A DNA stretch of 64,000 nucleotides from Arthrobacter oryzae. GTDB lineage: Bacteria > Actinomycetota > Actinomycetes > Actinomycetales > Micrococcaceae. The notes beneath the pieces were generated by a model that saw only the letters and a program-made list of their open reading frames with translations, had not been told where the DNA came from and searched no databases. The DNA is taken from contig NZ_JAUSSM010000009.1 of the NCBI RefSeq assembly GCF_030812315.1, positions 1 to 64,000 on the forward strand, in the 5' to 3' direction. Position 1 is the first letter of the stretch, and the number at the start of each line of letters is the position of its first letter. Below are positions 54,717-63,254 of the stretch, one piece after another. Position numbers and translations under genes: made by a program.

Positions 54717-57095
54717 CTAGTGTTTGAGCGCGGCGGGGTCCAGATGGCTGATGCCCTCTGGCGTGATCTGCAGGACCCGCGCCGTGGAGATGTCATAGAA
54801 GAGCCCCACGGCGTGCACGCGTCCGGCCTTCAATGATTCCTGAAGGCCGGGGTGGCGCTCGAGCCTGTCCAGCTGGACTGCGACGTTGACCATCGCCAAC
54901 TGGTCGACGGCGCCGTACCCCGCATCAGCCGCTGCCGCCTGAACCGGATGCCCTTCGCGGAAGGCGGCCAGGCTTGGCCGTGCGTGGTCGAGCCAGACGT
55001 CGATGGCACCCCTCCGGCCTGCATCGGGACCCGCATCCGTCCCTGCGCCCGAGCCGGAACCGGACTCAACCACAGTGCCCGAGCCGTCCGGATCGGCCCA
55101 CAGCGCGGTCATGGCGCCGCAGCCAGAGTGCCCGCAGACCACGATCGATTCCACGGACAGCTCGCTGAGGGCAAATTCCAGGGCTGCCTCAATGGACGCG
55201 TCGCGGCCGTTGCCGCCCACCACGTTGCCAACATTCCGGACGGTGAACAGATCACCGGGACCGCTGCTGGTGATCAGGTTCGGCACCACGCGGGAATCCG
55301 AGCAGGCAACGAAGAGTGTGCCCGGGTCCTGGAACGAGGACAGCTCCTGCACATGCGGACGCACCAGGTGGGCGTTCCGCCGGTGGTAGTTGTCCACTCC
55401 GGTCAGGACCGAGCGCAGCGGCGCGGGTACTTCCGGACCCGCGGGCGCATGCCCCGGCAGGAGACGCCGCTGCCAGCTGCGCCACGGGGCGAATCCGCTC
55501 CGAAGAGCCGAACGGGAACTGCCGCGGCTCGGGGGACCGGCCTGGGCATCGTAGAGCGTTGCCGTGCCGCTTTCCTCGATGACCACCGTGCCGCCGTTGA
55601 CTACATGCCGGTTGCGCCAGGCGTCCAAGGTGTCGTGGACAGGATGGTCCAGGAAATCGACCTCCAGCTCAACCGTGACGTGCGCGCCCGCCGGAACCGA
55701 GGCCAGCACAGTGCTCAGGCGCGGGAGCGAAAGGAAGCTGCACGATCCGTCGATGACAACGCGCCATCGGTTCCCGCCGTCGGTCCCCACGGGTTCTGCG
55801 TGGATGCTGGCCCGCGCCACACGCCAAACAACGAGTGCGATGGCAAGGACCAGGCCGGTCAGGACACCTGCGAGCAGGTTGATGAACACCACGCAGAACA
55901 GCGTCACAGCGTAGACCGTCAGGTCTCCGGTCCGTCGGGCCGTCTTGATGTCGGCCGGCCTGACCAGGCGGGAGCCGATCACAATCAGCAGGCCAGCGAG
56001 GACAGCCTGCGGAATGAGCTGGATCAGGCCCGCCAGCAGCAGCGAGAAGACCAGCACCCAGATGCCGTGCAGCACGGCCGACTTGCGTGTCCGGGCGCCT
56101 GCCTCGAGGTTGGTGGCGCTCCGCACGATCACTCCGGTGACGGGCAGGCCGCCCAGCATCCCGGAGGTCACATTGGCTGCACCCTGGCCCAGGAGCTCGC
56201 GGTTGAAGTCCGTCCGTTTCCCGTGGTGCATCTTGTCAACGGCCACGGCGGAGAGCAGCGATTCAACACTGGCAATCAGCGCGATGGTCACCACGCCAAT
56301 GACCACCGCGGTCCAGTTTCCGTCAGGGAGCTCCGGAAACGACAGCGCGCCAAGCAGGGAACCGTCGAACGTAATCCTGTCGACGTTGAACGGCAGGGAA
56401 AGCGCCGTTGCGACGATGACGGCAACCAAGGGTCCGGGAACCCGCCGGATCGCTGCGGGCAGGTGCTTCCAGCCCAGCAGCAGCGCAATGACAATGGCGC
56501 CAAGGACAGCGGCGGCGATATCCGCGGCGAAAATGCTGCCCGGCATGGTCATGATGTTCTCCCAGGCCTCACTGGCAGACTCAGCGCCGAGCATCACGTG
56601 CAGTTGCTGCAGCACGATGGTGATGCCGATGCCGGCAAGCATGGCGTGGACCACCACCGGTGCGATGGACAGCGCGACGCGGCCCACCCGAGCCAGACCA
56701 AGCAGAGCCTGGAGCACACCGGCCGCGGCCGTGATGGCGCAGGTGACCGGCCAGCCGAACTGTTCGATCAGCCCCGCTACGATCACGGTCAGGCCCGCGG
56801 CGGGTCCGCTGACCTGAAGGGGTGAACCGCCGAGGCTGCCGGCCACGATCCCGCCCACGGCGGCGGCGATCAGGCCGGCCATGACGGGGGCGCCGGAGGC
56901 GGCCGCAATACCTAAAGAAAGCGGGACAGCCACCAGGAAGACCACCAGGGAAGCCGGCAAGTCCCAACGGAGTCCTGCTGTCAGGAACGTCCGGACGCTC
57001 TGGGGGTCGGGTGGTTCCGGCGGACCTTGCCGGAGAGTGGCGGACTCCTGGGCAGTCGGGGCATGCGGGTCCGTCTTGGCGGGTGCAGATGGCAT
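54717..57095 (-). CDS. SulP-family anion transporter fused to a beta-carbonic anhydrase
   Basis: A 792-residue fusion. The SulP membrane part spans about residues 35-430 with multiple helices (LVVFLVAVPLSLGIAAASGAP at its start), a STAS-like domain lies at about 440-550 (GSCSFLSLPRLSTVLASVPAG), and a beta-class carbonic anhydrase covers about 575-790. The zinc ligands and partner are CSDSR (about 597), and CGHSGC (about 655), giving Cys, Asp-Arg, His and Cys. Such fusions are thought to couple bicarbonate transport to CO2 hydration. It is convergent with the 54293 gene. Confidence 0.93.
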   Translation of the reverse strand: MPSAPAKTDPHAPTAQESATLRQGPPEPPDPQSVRTFLTAGLRWDLPASLVVFLVAVPLSLGIAAASGAPVMAGLIAAAVGGIVAGSLGGSPLQVSGPAAGLTVIVAGLIEQFGWPVTCAITAAAGVLQALLGLARVGRVALSIAPVVVHAMLAGIGITIVLQQLHVMLGAESASEAWENIMTMPGSIFAADIAAAVLGAIVIALLLGWKHLPAAIRRVPGPLVAVIVATALSLPFNVDRITFDGSLLGALSFPELPDGNWTAVVIGVVTIALIASVESLLSAVAVDKMHHGKRTDFNRELLGQGAANVTSGMLGGLPVTGVIVRSATNLEAGARTRKSAVLHGIWVLVFSLLLAGLIQLIPQAVLAGLLIVIGSRLVRPADIKTARRTGDLTVYAVTLFCVVFINLLAGVLTGLVLAIALVVWRVARASIHAEPVGTDGGNRWRVVIDGSCSFLSLPRLSTVLASVPAGAHVTVELEVDFLDHPVHDTLDAWRNRHVVNGGTVVIEESGTATLYDAQAGPPSRGSSRSALRSGFAPWRSWQRRLLPGHAPAGPEVPAPLRSVLTGVDNYHRRNAHLVRPHVQELSSFQDPGTLFVACSDSRVVPNLITSSGPGDLFTVRNVGNVVGGNGRDASIEAALEFALSELSVESIVVCGHSGCGAMTALWADPDGSGTVVESGSGSGAGTDAGPDAGRRGAIDVWLDHARPSLAAFREGHPVQAAAADAGYGAVDQLAMVNVAVQLDRLERHPGLQESLKAGRVHAVGLFYDISTARVLQITPEGISHLDPAALKH

Positions 57096-57467
57096 TGCAG
57101 TCCTTCGCTGGTACGTCGCGGTCCCGTGCCACGCTATTGACGCCCCGGTTCAGCCCGCAAGGGAACTGGTGGTGAGATAAAACACGCCAAAAACCCGCTC
57201 CAGGCAACGTAACGGAGGCTCAACTAACCGGTTGCAGGGGAACGCGGTGCCATCTGTTTCCCTATGACAGGGAGCGATGCGATGCCCCACCGAATCAGAC
57301 TTGGTTTTCAAGTCAAATCCATTCGATGGGGCATCGAATCGGCATCCAAGGCGGAAAATTTTCTGCGGCTTTCTCCCGAAAGCGCCTGCCGGTCTATACC
57401 AGTGACTCCGTATTGCGGCGGTGGTTTGGGTCTGTGCGATGCTGTGCGGGTGCTGGGAAGCGAGCGC
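57096..57467. other. 372-bp intergenic region upstream of SulP gene
   Basis: It contains a large inverted repeat at 57281-57335 (listed separately) and the presumed SulP promoter. No reading frame or known RNA is supported. Confidence 0.55.
57281..57335. repeat. Inverted repeat with nested hairpin
   Basis: Outer arms GATGCCCCACCGAAT (57281-57295) and ATTCGATGGGGCATC (57321-57335) pair with one mismatch; between them GACTTG-GTTTT-CAAGTC (57298-57314) forms its own hairpin. It lies downstream of the M24 gene and upstream of the SulP gene on the same strand, so it could be a terminator, an operator or a leader structure. Confidence 0.75.
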
Positions 57468-58637
57468 TCACAGCTGAAGGGTCAGCGGCCGGGGGATGCC
57501 GTTCACGACGGCGGTCGGCCAGCGCGGATCCACCGTCAGGGTGGTGATGCCCGACTCCGTCAGCTGCACCGTGTCCTCGATCTTCACTCCCGGCCCCGAG
57601 GGGTTCCAGGTGAAGGTCTGGTTGCGGACCACGGTGTCGTCAGTGGCGGGCGTGGCCCGGGGATCGCGGCCTGCATAGCCGGCCGGGCCGCCTTGGTGGT
57701 GGAGGGTCCATTGGCCTGCGCCGAAACCGTGCCGGGGGTAGGCTTCCTGGATTTCCGCGAAGATGCCGTCCAGCCGGGCACCGGGAACCGTGGCGTCAAA
57801 GATGTCCGCCTCCACAGCGGCAATCCGGGCTTCGGCGTCGCGCTCTGCAGGCGCCCCGGCGTCGAACCGCACCCAGCGGGTCACGTTGGCCACCAGCCCG
57901 TTGCGCCGCGCGCACACCACCGCCATTGCCCGCCGTCCGAGCGGTGCGTGGGTAGGCAGCGGGTGCCGGAACTCGGTGCGGCCCGCGCCGTTGCAGAGAA
58001 GCACCAGCGGCTCGGCCCCCATCGCCACGATCCGCGCGGCCAAGGCAGAGGCCACACCGAACTCCGTGGTTTCCGGCGTGGCCCCGGATAGGACGTCGGT
58101 CATCGCGGCAGCCGCCTCGGCGCAGAGCCTGGCGTACCGGGCGCTCTCGCCCGGCAGGAACTCCTGGCGGGCGGCCCTGAGTTCGGCGGCGACATCGGCT
58201 TCCGCCAGCGGTTTCCCGCCGGGGGCGAGCATGGCTGCGGCGGCATGCAGCTGTCCGTGCCAGGGCACGGTGTGGAGGGCGACGCCGTCGGGCAGCTCCT
58301 CCGCCGCGATCCGGGCGGCCTCGTTCGTGAAGGTGACCAGGTGGTCGCCGTCGCGGTCAACCAGCATGGCGGCGATGGGGTCGCCGGCGAGGCTGATGTG
58401 GACCCGGCTCCCGTCCAGGTACCAGGTCAGTGCTGTGTTCGTGGTGAGCAGCAGCGAATCCCGGCCCGCGGCATCCAGGATGTCCAGGACGCGCCGCCGC
58501 TTCACGGCGCGGTCGGCCGGGTTCCCCGGTGCTGCCCCGTTCGCCGTTGCCTGTAGGACGGGAGGGAAGGCGGCTGTTGCAGCTCCTTCTGCTGCGGCGT
58601 CCGGTTCCTGCTGTGCCTGTTGGGTAGCGGTGTTCAT
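57468..58637 (-). CDS. M24-fold (pita-bread) protein with substituted metal ligands
   Basis: A 389-residue relative of Xaa-Pro peptidases. It has an N-terminal creatinase-like domain, then the pita-bread fold. Compared with M24 peptidases, the Asp-x-Gly strand reads VVCARRNGL, the S-D-x-T-R motif reads ANVTRW (Asp to Asn), and the T-x-E-P motif reads TWNPSG (Glu to Asn). Only a His (LHHQGGPAGY) and the final Glu (GVKIEDTVQL) remain. It therefore probably does not bind two metals as a peptidase. Last gene of the hydrolase/Gfo operon; its start overlaps the Gfo stop (ATGA). Confidence 0.8.
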   Translation of the reverse strand: MNTATQQAQQEPDAAAEGAATAAFPPVLQATANGAAPGNPADRAVKRRRVLDILDAAGRDSLLLTTNTALTWYLDGSRVHISLAGDPIAAMLVDRDGDHLVTFTNEAARIAAEELPDGVALHTVPWHGQLHAAAAMLAPGGKPLAEADVAAELRAARQEFLPGESARYARLCAEAAAAMTDVLSGATPETTEFGVASALAARIVAMGAEPLVLLCNGAGRTEFRHPLPTHAPLGRRAMAVVCARRNGLVANVTRWVRFDAGAPAERDAEARIAAVEADIFDATVPGARLDGIFAEIQEAYPRHGFGAGQWTLHHQGGPAGYAGRDPRATPATDDTVVRNQTFTWNPSGPGVKIEDTVQLTESGITTLTVDPRWPTAVVNGIPRPLTLQL

Positions 58638-60760
58638 TTGGATTCCCCCAATGTAGTGATGAGCTGTTCGATGTCGGCAGTGGACAGGAGGCCGTCGGCC
58701 ACCAGCACCGTGACGGTTCGGTGAAGCGGGCGGGCGTGGCTGGTTGTTGCTGCCTGCTCCCACGCCAGGGACAGTCCGACGCCGGGATACCCAGCCATGC
58801 GGACGAACCAGGGATCCCCCGGCTGCTCTGCGCCGGTGCCGGGCAGGAAGACAAGGGTGGCCGGACCGCCGTCGGCCTCTCCGTTCCTGAAGCTGCCGGA
58901 CCATGCCAGCCAGGGCGCCGCGGGGGAGGGGACCGAGCCGTGCACGGCGTCCTCCCCGTCCGCGGACGCGGTCCACACAGCGGCCCCGTCGACGGGAGGC
59001 AGGCGCCAGAAGAAGCCGCCGTAGCCGCCCTGCGGCCGGCCGTTCGAGCCCGGGCTGCCGAGTTTGACCGGGTCCGGGCCGGACGGGGTGATTTCGAAGT
59101 CGAGGGTGAGCCGCCACGTGGAGGCGGCGACGGCGGCCCAGCTCCACGTTCGCCGTTCGTTGAGGAGGGGAGACCCGTCCGGTGCCAGCCAGGCCAGGGT
59201 TTCAGTCCGGGAACCACCCTCGTTTTCGACCGCGAGCGTGACGATCCGTCCGTGGTCCTTCCGCCAGGCGTAGGCGCCGGCGTCGCGGGTGAACGTGCGT
59301 CCGCCCCAGAAGTTAACGCCGTCCACGTCCTGGATGGCGACCCCCGCGCCAAGGTGCCACACGTGGTCCTCGGGCAGATGGTCCGTCACTACGGTGCCTG
59401 CCAAGGTGCTGACCGGGTGAAGGTACGGGCGGGGCGATGAGGTGGGCATGATCCGGCTGCCGTCTGCCGGCCTCGCCACCACTTTCCCGTTCACTATGAA
59501 CGGAGCCTGGGCGCCGGCAGTGGATTCCCCGGCAGCGGGCAGCTCACGGGTCAGGTCACATGCCCACGGCACGCCGAGCTCCGCAAAGGTGGCCTGCGCC
59601 GCCGCGGCCCTGCGTACCAGCTGGCGGATTCCGTGGACAACGGGGTGCGCGTCGTCGCCCTCGCCTTCCCAGGTGACATGCCCGGCGCCGATCGCGCGCG
59701 GCTGCTCCGCCGTCCGGATGGCTTCGAGCACCTTCATGAAGGCGCCGTTGCCTGCCAGCGGACTCAGCAGCCCGTGGTCCCCGCCACGAGACCGGCGGGC
59801 AGCGAGGAGGTTTTCCAGCATGTCAGTGCGGCCGAACACCTCGGTGCGCTCGCCGCCGGGCGTGGTGACCGCCAACCGGTCCTCCGTGTAGAAGAATTCG
59901 GCGCGACCGACCGTCCCATGGACCGTGACCGACGGCGGGGTCTGTTCGTCCGCGCACAGCGTCAGGGCGCAGAGCAGGACGGCCCCGCCGGCAGTGCGCA
60001 CGCGGAGCACCGACGTGTCGTCGCTCTCGGTCGCGTGGGCCCGGTACAGGTCCGTTTCCACGGATACGACGTCGGCGGCCAGTGCCGCACCGGCGATCCG
60101 CAGCCCGGTGGCCACCGCATGGGCCAGGGCGTTGGTGGCCACACCGTCCACGACGTCCGTACCGTCCAGGCTCCGTTTGCCCGCCCACCGCGAACGCTTG
60201 AAGTATCCCTTGGTGCGCACCCACGTGCCCACCGCGCTGACGCTGCGGACCTCGCCGATTGCTCCGGACGCCACGAGCCGGTCCAGGGCCGGCAGGGCAT
60301 GGGAGCCGAGGCTTTGGAAGCCCACCTGGACCAGCCGCCCTGCCTGATGGGCGGCGGCGAGCACAGCGTCTAACTGGGCCAGGGACGCCATGGGCGGCTT
60401 CTCAACATAGACATCAGCCCCGGCAGCGATTGCGGCCAGCGCCAGCGGCGCATGGGTCTGGATGGGCGTGGCCAGGATGACGACGTCCGGCGCCGTCCCG
60501 GCGGCCAGGAGCTCCTCCAGGGACGGGAACGTCGCAACCCCGTCAGGCAATGTGCCTTCCGCCGGCGGTCGGGGGTCCGCTACCGCGACGAGCTCCACGA
60601 GATCCAGCGCGGCAAGCCGGGCCAGATTGTCCAGGTGACGTGCCCCGTAACCGTGTGCGCCCACGAGGGCCACCCGTGGTGCGGGGCCGGTAGCCGCGGC
60701 CCCGGTTGGTGTCCACTGACGCTGGTTGGTCGCGGTGGAGCTGAAGGTCTCGGCTGTCAT
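58634..60760 (-). CDS. Gfo/Idh oxidoreductase fused to a DUF6807 (PmoA-like) domain
   Basis: A 708-residue fusion. Residues 25-370 form a Gfo/Idh/MocA oxidoreductase: VALVGAHGYGARHLDNLARL for NAD(P), and the catalytic lysine in VYVEKPPMASL at about 124. Residues about 385-700 match the PF14100/DUF6807 family (PYLHPVSTLAGTVVTDHLPE, DHVWHLGAGVAIQDVDGVNF), which is common in carbohydrate-degrading operons and has no proven activity. Start ATG 60760 overlaps the hydrolase stop. It is probably made from the LacI-controlled promoter at 62.07 kb. Confidence 0.88.
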   Translation of the reverse strand: MTAETFSSTATNQRQWTPTGAAATGPAPRVALVGAHGYGARHLDNLARLAALDLVELVAVADPRPPAEGTLPDGVATFPSLEELLAAGTAPDVVILATPIQTHAPLALAAIAAGADVYVEKPPMASLAQLDAVLAAAHQAGRLVQVGFQSLGSHALPALDRLVASGAIGEVRSVSAVGTWVRTKGYFKRSRWAGKRSLDGTDVVDGVATNALAHAVATGLRIAGAALAADVVSVETDLYRAHATESDDTSVLRVRTAGGAVLLCALTLCADEQTPPSVTVHGTVGRAEFFYTEDRLAVTTPGGERTEVFGRTDMLENLLAARRSRGGDHGLLSPLAGNGAFMKVLEAIRTAEQPRAIGAGHVTWEGEGDDAHPVVHGIRQLVRRAAAAQATFAELGVPWACDLTRELPAAGESTAGAQAPFIVNGKVVARPADGSRIMPTSSPRPYLHPVSTLAGTVVTDHLPEDHVWHLGAGVAIQDVDGVNFWGGRTFTRDAGAYAWRKDHGRIVTLAVENEGGSRTETLAWLAPDGSPLLNERRTWSWAAVAASTWRLTLDFEITPSGPDPVKLGSPGSNGRPQGGYGGFFWRLPPVDGAAVWTASADGEDAVHGSVPSPAAPWLAWSGSFRNGEADGGPATLVFLPGTGAEQPGDPWFVRMAGYPGVGLSLAWEQAATTSHARPLHRTVTVLVADGLLSTADIEQLITTLGESK

Positions 60761-61976
60761 AAGTGTCCGTTCTGGCGGGCGAAGACGCGGTGGGCTGGGG
60801 AGAGGGACCCGAGCAGGAAGTCGGCGGCTTCCTCCTGCATGTCCGTGGTGAAGGCGTGCCCGCCCGGCCAGAAGCTGCCGGTGTAGCGGCCGGACGTATC
60901 GTGCGCACCCAGCAGCGCATCGGCGTCGCGCATTCCGTCCTGCGGGAACAGTTCGTCGGCGAGCCCGTACTGCACCAGGAAGTTGTCCGCCATCGAGCGC
61001 GCTGCGAGCCCGGGATATTCGCCCAGCCGCGGCAGGCCCGGGGTCTGCAGGAGCCATGAGTGGGCATCCAGGTACGACGGGAACAGCGAGCGGTACGTGG
61101 TCATCATGCACGTGACCGCGAAACTGCGGACGAGCGGGCTGAGCGCGGCCAGCATCAGGGACCGGCCGCCTCCTCCGGAAAAGCCGACGGTGCCCAGCCG
61201 ACGGGCATCCACGCCCGGAAGGCCCGCAAGGACGTGCAGCGCCGCGAGGTCGTCGTGCGCCACCATTCCGGCGAAGCTCGTGCCCAGGAGGCCGGCTGCC
61301 TTGGCAACAGTGTCCTCGTGCGCCGCCGCGGCGGCGTCGTACAAATCCGCTTCAGAAGGCACGACGCCGGCCTCCCGCCAGAGTGCCTTGCGGCCCTCGA
61401 TGACGGCGGCTGTCCGCCACGGTGGCGTGCCCAGGTCGAAGCGGCGGCTGCCCCAGGAGAAGGTGTCATGGGCCAGGACCGCGAAGCCCCGGGATGCGAG
61501 CCAGGTGGCAAAGGGTCGGCCGCCGTAGAGCTTTTGCTGGAGGGCCGATGTGTCCAGGCCTGGATCCACGAGGCGCGGATCCACAAGGCGCGGATCCACC
61601 AGGCGCTCGGCGCCGACTGACTTGATGCCGGCATGGCAGTGGAGCGCCAGGACTCCCGGCAAGGGCCGGACACGCCGGCCGGGCGCAGGAACCAGGCGCG
61701 GGTGCGGGGACCGAAACCCAACTGCCAGCTGACCCGCGAAGTAGTGACGCCGTCGTGCGTCTCCTCCGATTCGAGCGCAGCTGACTCCGGCACGGCGCCA
61801 GGGTTGGCCGGCGCGGACGGAACGCCCAGGGCGTCTGCCAGTTCCTGACCCGCGGGAGACTCCGCGATGTGGCGCGGATGCGAGCGAAGATAGGAAGGCC
61901 AGTCTTCGTAACCGCCGATTGCGCCGGGGCGTGGTGCCGGGTCCATCGTGCCGGGATCTCCGGTGCGCGGTTTCAT
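60757..61976 (-). pseudogene. Alpha/beta hydrolase, interrupted by a single-base frameshift
   Basis: The N-terminal 100 residues (MKPRTGDPGTMDP to TRAWFLRPAGVSGP) read in one frame from ATG 61976; the catalytic part (PLPGVLALHCHAGIKSVG onward) is in another. One extra C in the CCC run near 61665 joins them into a normal dienelactone-hydrolase-like protein of about 405 residues. The nucleophile is Ser in GTVGFSGGGGRS, and a late His lies in FWPGGHAFTTD. A 15-bp tandem repeat encodes LVDPR units. Without correction the product is broken. It is the first gene of the minus-strand operon. Confidence 0.75.
61563..61610. repeat. 15-bp tandem repeat inside the hydrolase gene
   Basis: About three units of GATCCACNAGGCGCG in a row, encoding LVDPRLVDPRLVDPG on the minus strand, next to the frameshift. 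Confidence 0.8.
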
Positions 61977-62051
61977 CGGTGCGGCCTGCCGGGTGCAAAC
62001 ATCGTTGTCCTGCCTCTCGCAGTTGCTCTGATCCGGAATGGGCCGAATTGC

Positions 62052-62067
62052 AGAAAACGCTTTCTCA
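62052..62067. promoter_or_regulatory. LacI-family operator in the ABC/hydrolase control region
   Basis: AGAAAACGCTTTCTCA, identical over 16 bp to the operator at 47980-47995. It overlaps the predicted transcript start of the minus-strand operon. Confidence 0.8.
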
Positions 62068-62068
62068 A

Positions 62069-62097
62069 AAATTAGCAAAAGGGTGTACAGCGGTCAA
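62069..62097 (-). promoter_or_regulatory. Promoter of the hydrolase/Gfo/M24 operon
   Basis: On the minus strand TTGACC (62092-62097), an exact 17-bp spacer and TAATTT (62069-62074). It lies between the two LacI-type operators, one at the expected start site and one touching the -35 box. Confidence 0.65.
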
Positions 62098-62109
62098 GAA
62101 AGCGTTTAC
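62098..62109. promoter_or_regulatory. Second LacI-family operator
   Basis: GAAAGCGTTTAC, the reverse-complement-like form of the GAAAACGCTTTC core, centred 45 bp from the first site; the pair could support looping or control of both divergent promoters. Confidence 0.6.
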
Positions 62110-62250
62110 TTTGGTACAAAGCCGCTGTTGGCCCGGTCACTCCGGAAGCCAGGCAGACGGGCTGTGCCGGAACTTATCGGCAGGCCCGGGTCGGCTAGAG
62201 CACTTCACACCAGCACGCCGTGGAAGGCCACGATGACCAAAGGAGACCAC

Positions 62251-62313
62251 ATGGCCGCACAGCATCACCCGGGGACGCCGGCAGGCGTCCGTCAACCGAG
62301 GGGGAGGCAATGA
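62251..62313 (+). CDS. Short open frame (20 aa) translationally coupled to the permease
   Basis: ATG 62251 follows a near-consensus ribosome site (AAAGGAG, 5 bp spacing) and encodes MAAQHHPGTPAGVRQPRGRQ, ending at a TGA that overlaps the permease ATG. It could be a leader peptide or the leftover start of a lost solute-binding-protein gene. No homology is claimed. Confidence 0.4.
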   Translation: MAAQHHPGTPAGVRQPRGRQ

Positions 62314-63254
62314 GCGCTATTGGCGAACTGTCCTCCATCAGCCGGCGCAAAAGGCCGGCCACAGCCGAGGAGAAACGCGCTAACCGCCGTGACAACAAGG
62401 CAGCCTATATCTTCCTGCTGCCATGGCTGATCGGTCTCGGGGCCATCACCGTTGGCCCCATGATCATGTCCCTCTACCTGTCGTTCACGGACTACAACCT
62501 GCTCCAGCCGCCGGAATGGGTGGGCCTCGACAACTTCACCCGCATGCTGGGCGATGCACGGCTCCACAATTCACTCCGCGTGACCTTCACGTATGTGCTG
62601 GTCGGGGTTCCGCTCCAGTTGGCTGTCGCGCTGCTGATTGCCCTGGTGCTGGACAAGGGCCTGCGTGGCCTGCCGTTCTACCGGTCCATTTTCTACTTGC
62701 CGTCCCTGCTCGGCGGCTCCGTTGCCGTCGCCATCCTCTGGAAGCAGATCTTCGGAACCTCCGGCCTGGTGAACCAGGTGCTGGCCATGTTCGGGGTCAC
62801 CGGACCGGGCTGGATCTCGGACCCGTCCACGTCACTTGGCTCGATCATCCTGCTCCATGTCTGGACCTTCGGCAGCCCTATGATCATCTTCCTTGCCGGC
62901 CTGCGCCAGATTCCCAACATGTACTACGAAGCGGCCGAGGTTGACGGTGCCACCACCCTGCAGAAGTTCTGGCGGATCACGTTGCCGCTGCTGAGCCCGA
63001 TCATCTTCTTCAACCTCGTCCTGCAGATCATCGGTTCGTTCCAGTCCTTCACCCAGGCGTTTATCGTCTCGGGAGGCAACGGCGGACCGTCCGACTCCAC
63101 GATGTTCTTCACGCTCTACCTCTACCAGAAGGGGTTCGGCCAGTTCGACATGGGGTACGCCTCGGCGATGGCCTGGTTCCTGTTGGTGATCATCGGCGCT
63201 TTCACGGCCTTCAACTTCATCGCTTCAAAGTATTGGGTGTTCTACGATGACTGA
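62310..63254 (+). CDS. Sugar ABC transporter permease (MalF type)
   Basis: A 314-residue inner-membrane permease of the CUT1 carbohydrate family with six helices (AYIFLLPWLIGLGAITVGPM first). The EAA loop that contacts the ATPase is EAAEVDGATTLQKFWRITLP at about residues 208-227. GGGGGAGG lies just before the ATG. It overlaps the next permease by 8 bp. No substrate-binding protein gene precedes it, which is unusual for such operons. The LacI-type operators upstream tie it to the uronate genes. Confidence 0.93.
   Translation: MSAIGELSSISRRKRPATAEEKRANRRDNKAAYIFLLPWLIGLGAITVGPMIMSLYLSFTDYNLLQPPEWVGLDNFTRMLGDARLHNSLRVTFTYVLVGVPLQLAVALLIALVLDKGLRGLPFYRSIFYLPSLLGGSVAVAILWKQIFGTSGLVNQVLAMFGVTGPGWISDPSTSLGSIILLHVWTFGSPMIIFLAGLRQIPNMYYEAAEVDGATTLQKFWRITLPLLSPIIFFNLVLQIIGSFQSFTQAFIVSGGNGGPSDSTMFFTLYLYQKGFGQFDMGYASAMAWFLLVIIGAFTAFNFIASKYWVFYDD

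Larger units (their letters stand above)
61977..62309. other. Divergent control region between hydrolase operon and ABC permeases
   Basis: 333 bp between the two operons. It holds two LacI-type operators, a good minus-strand promoter and a 20-codon open frame before the first permease (each listed separately). The plus-strand promoter is not obvious. Confidence 0.7.
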
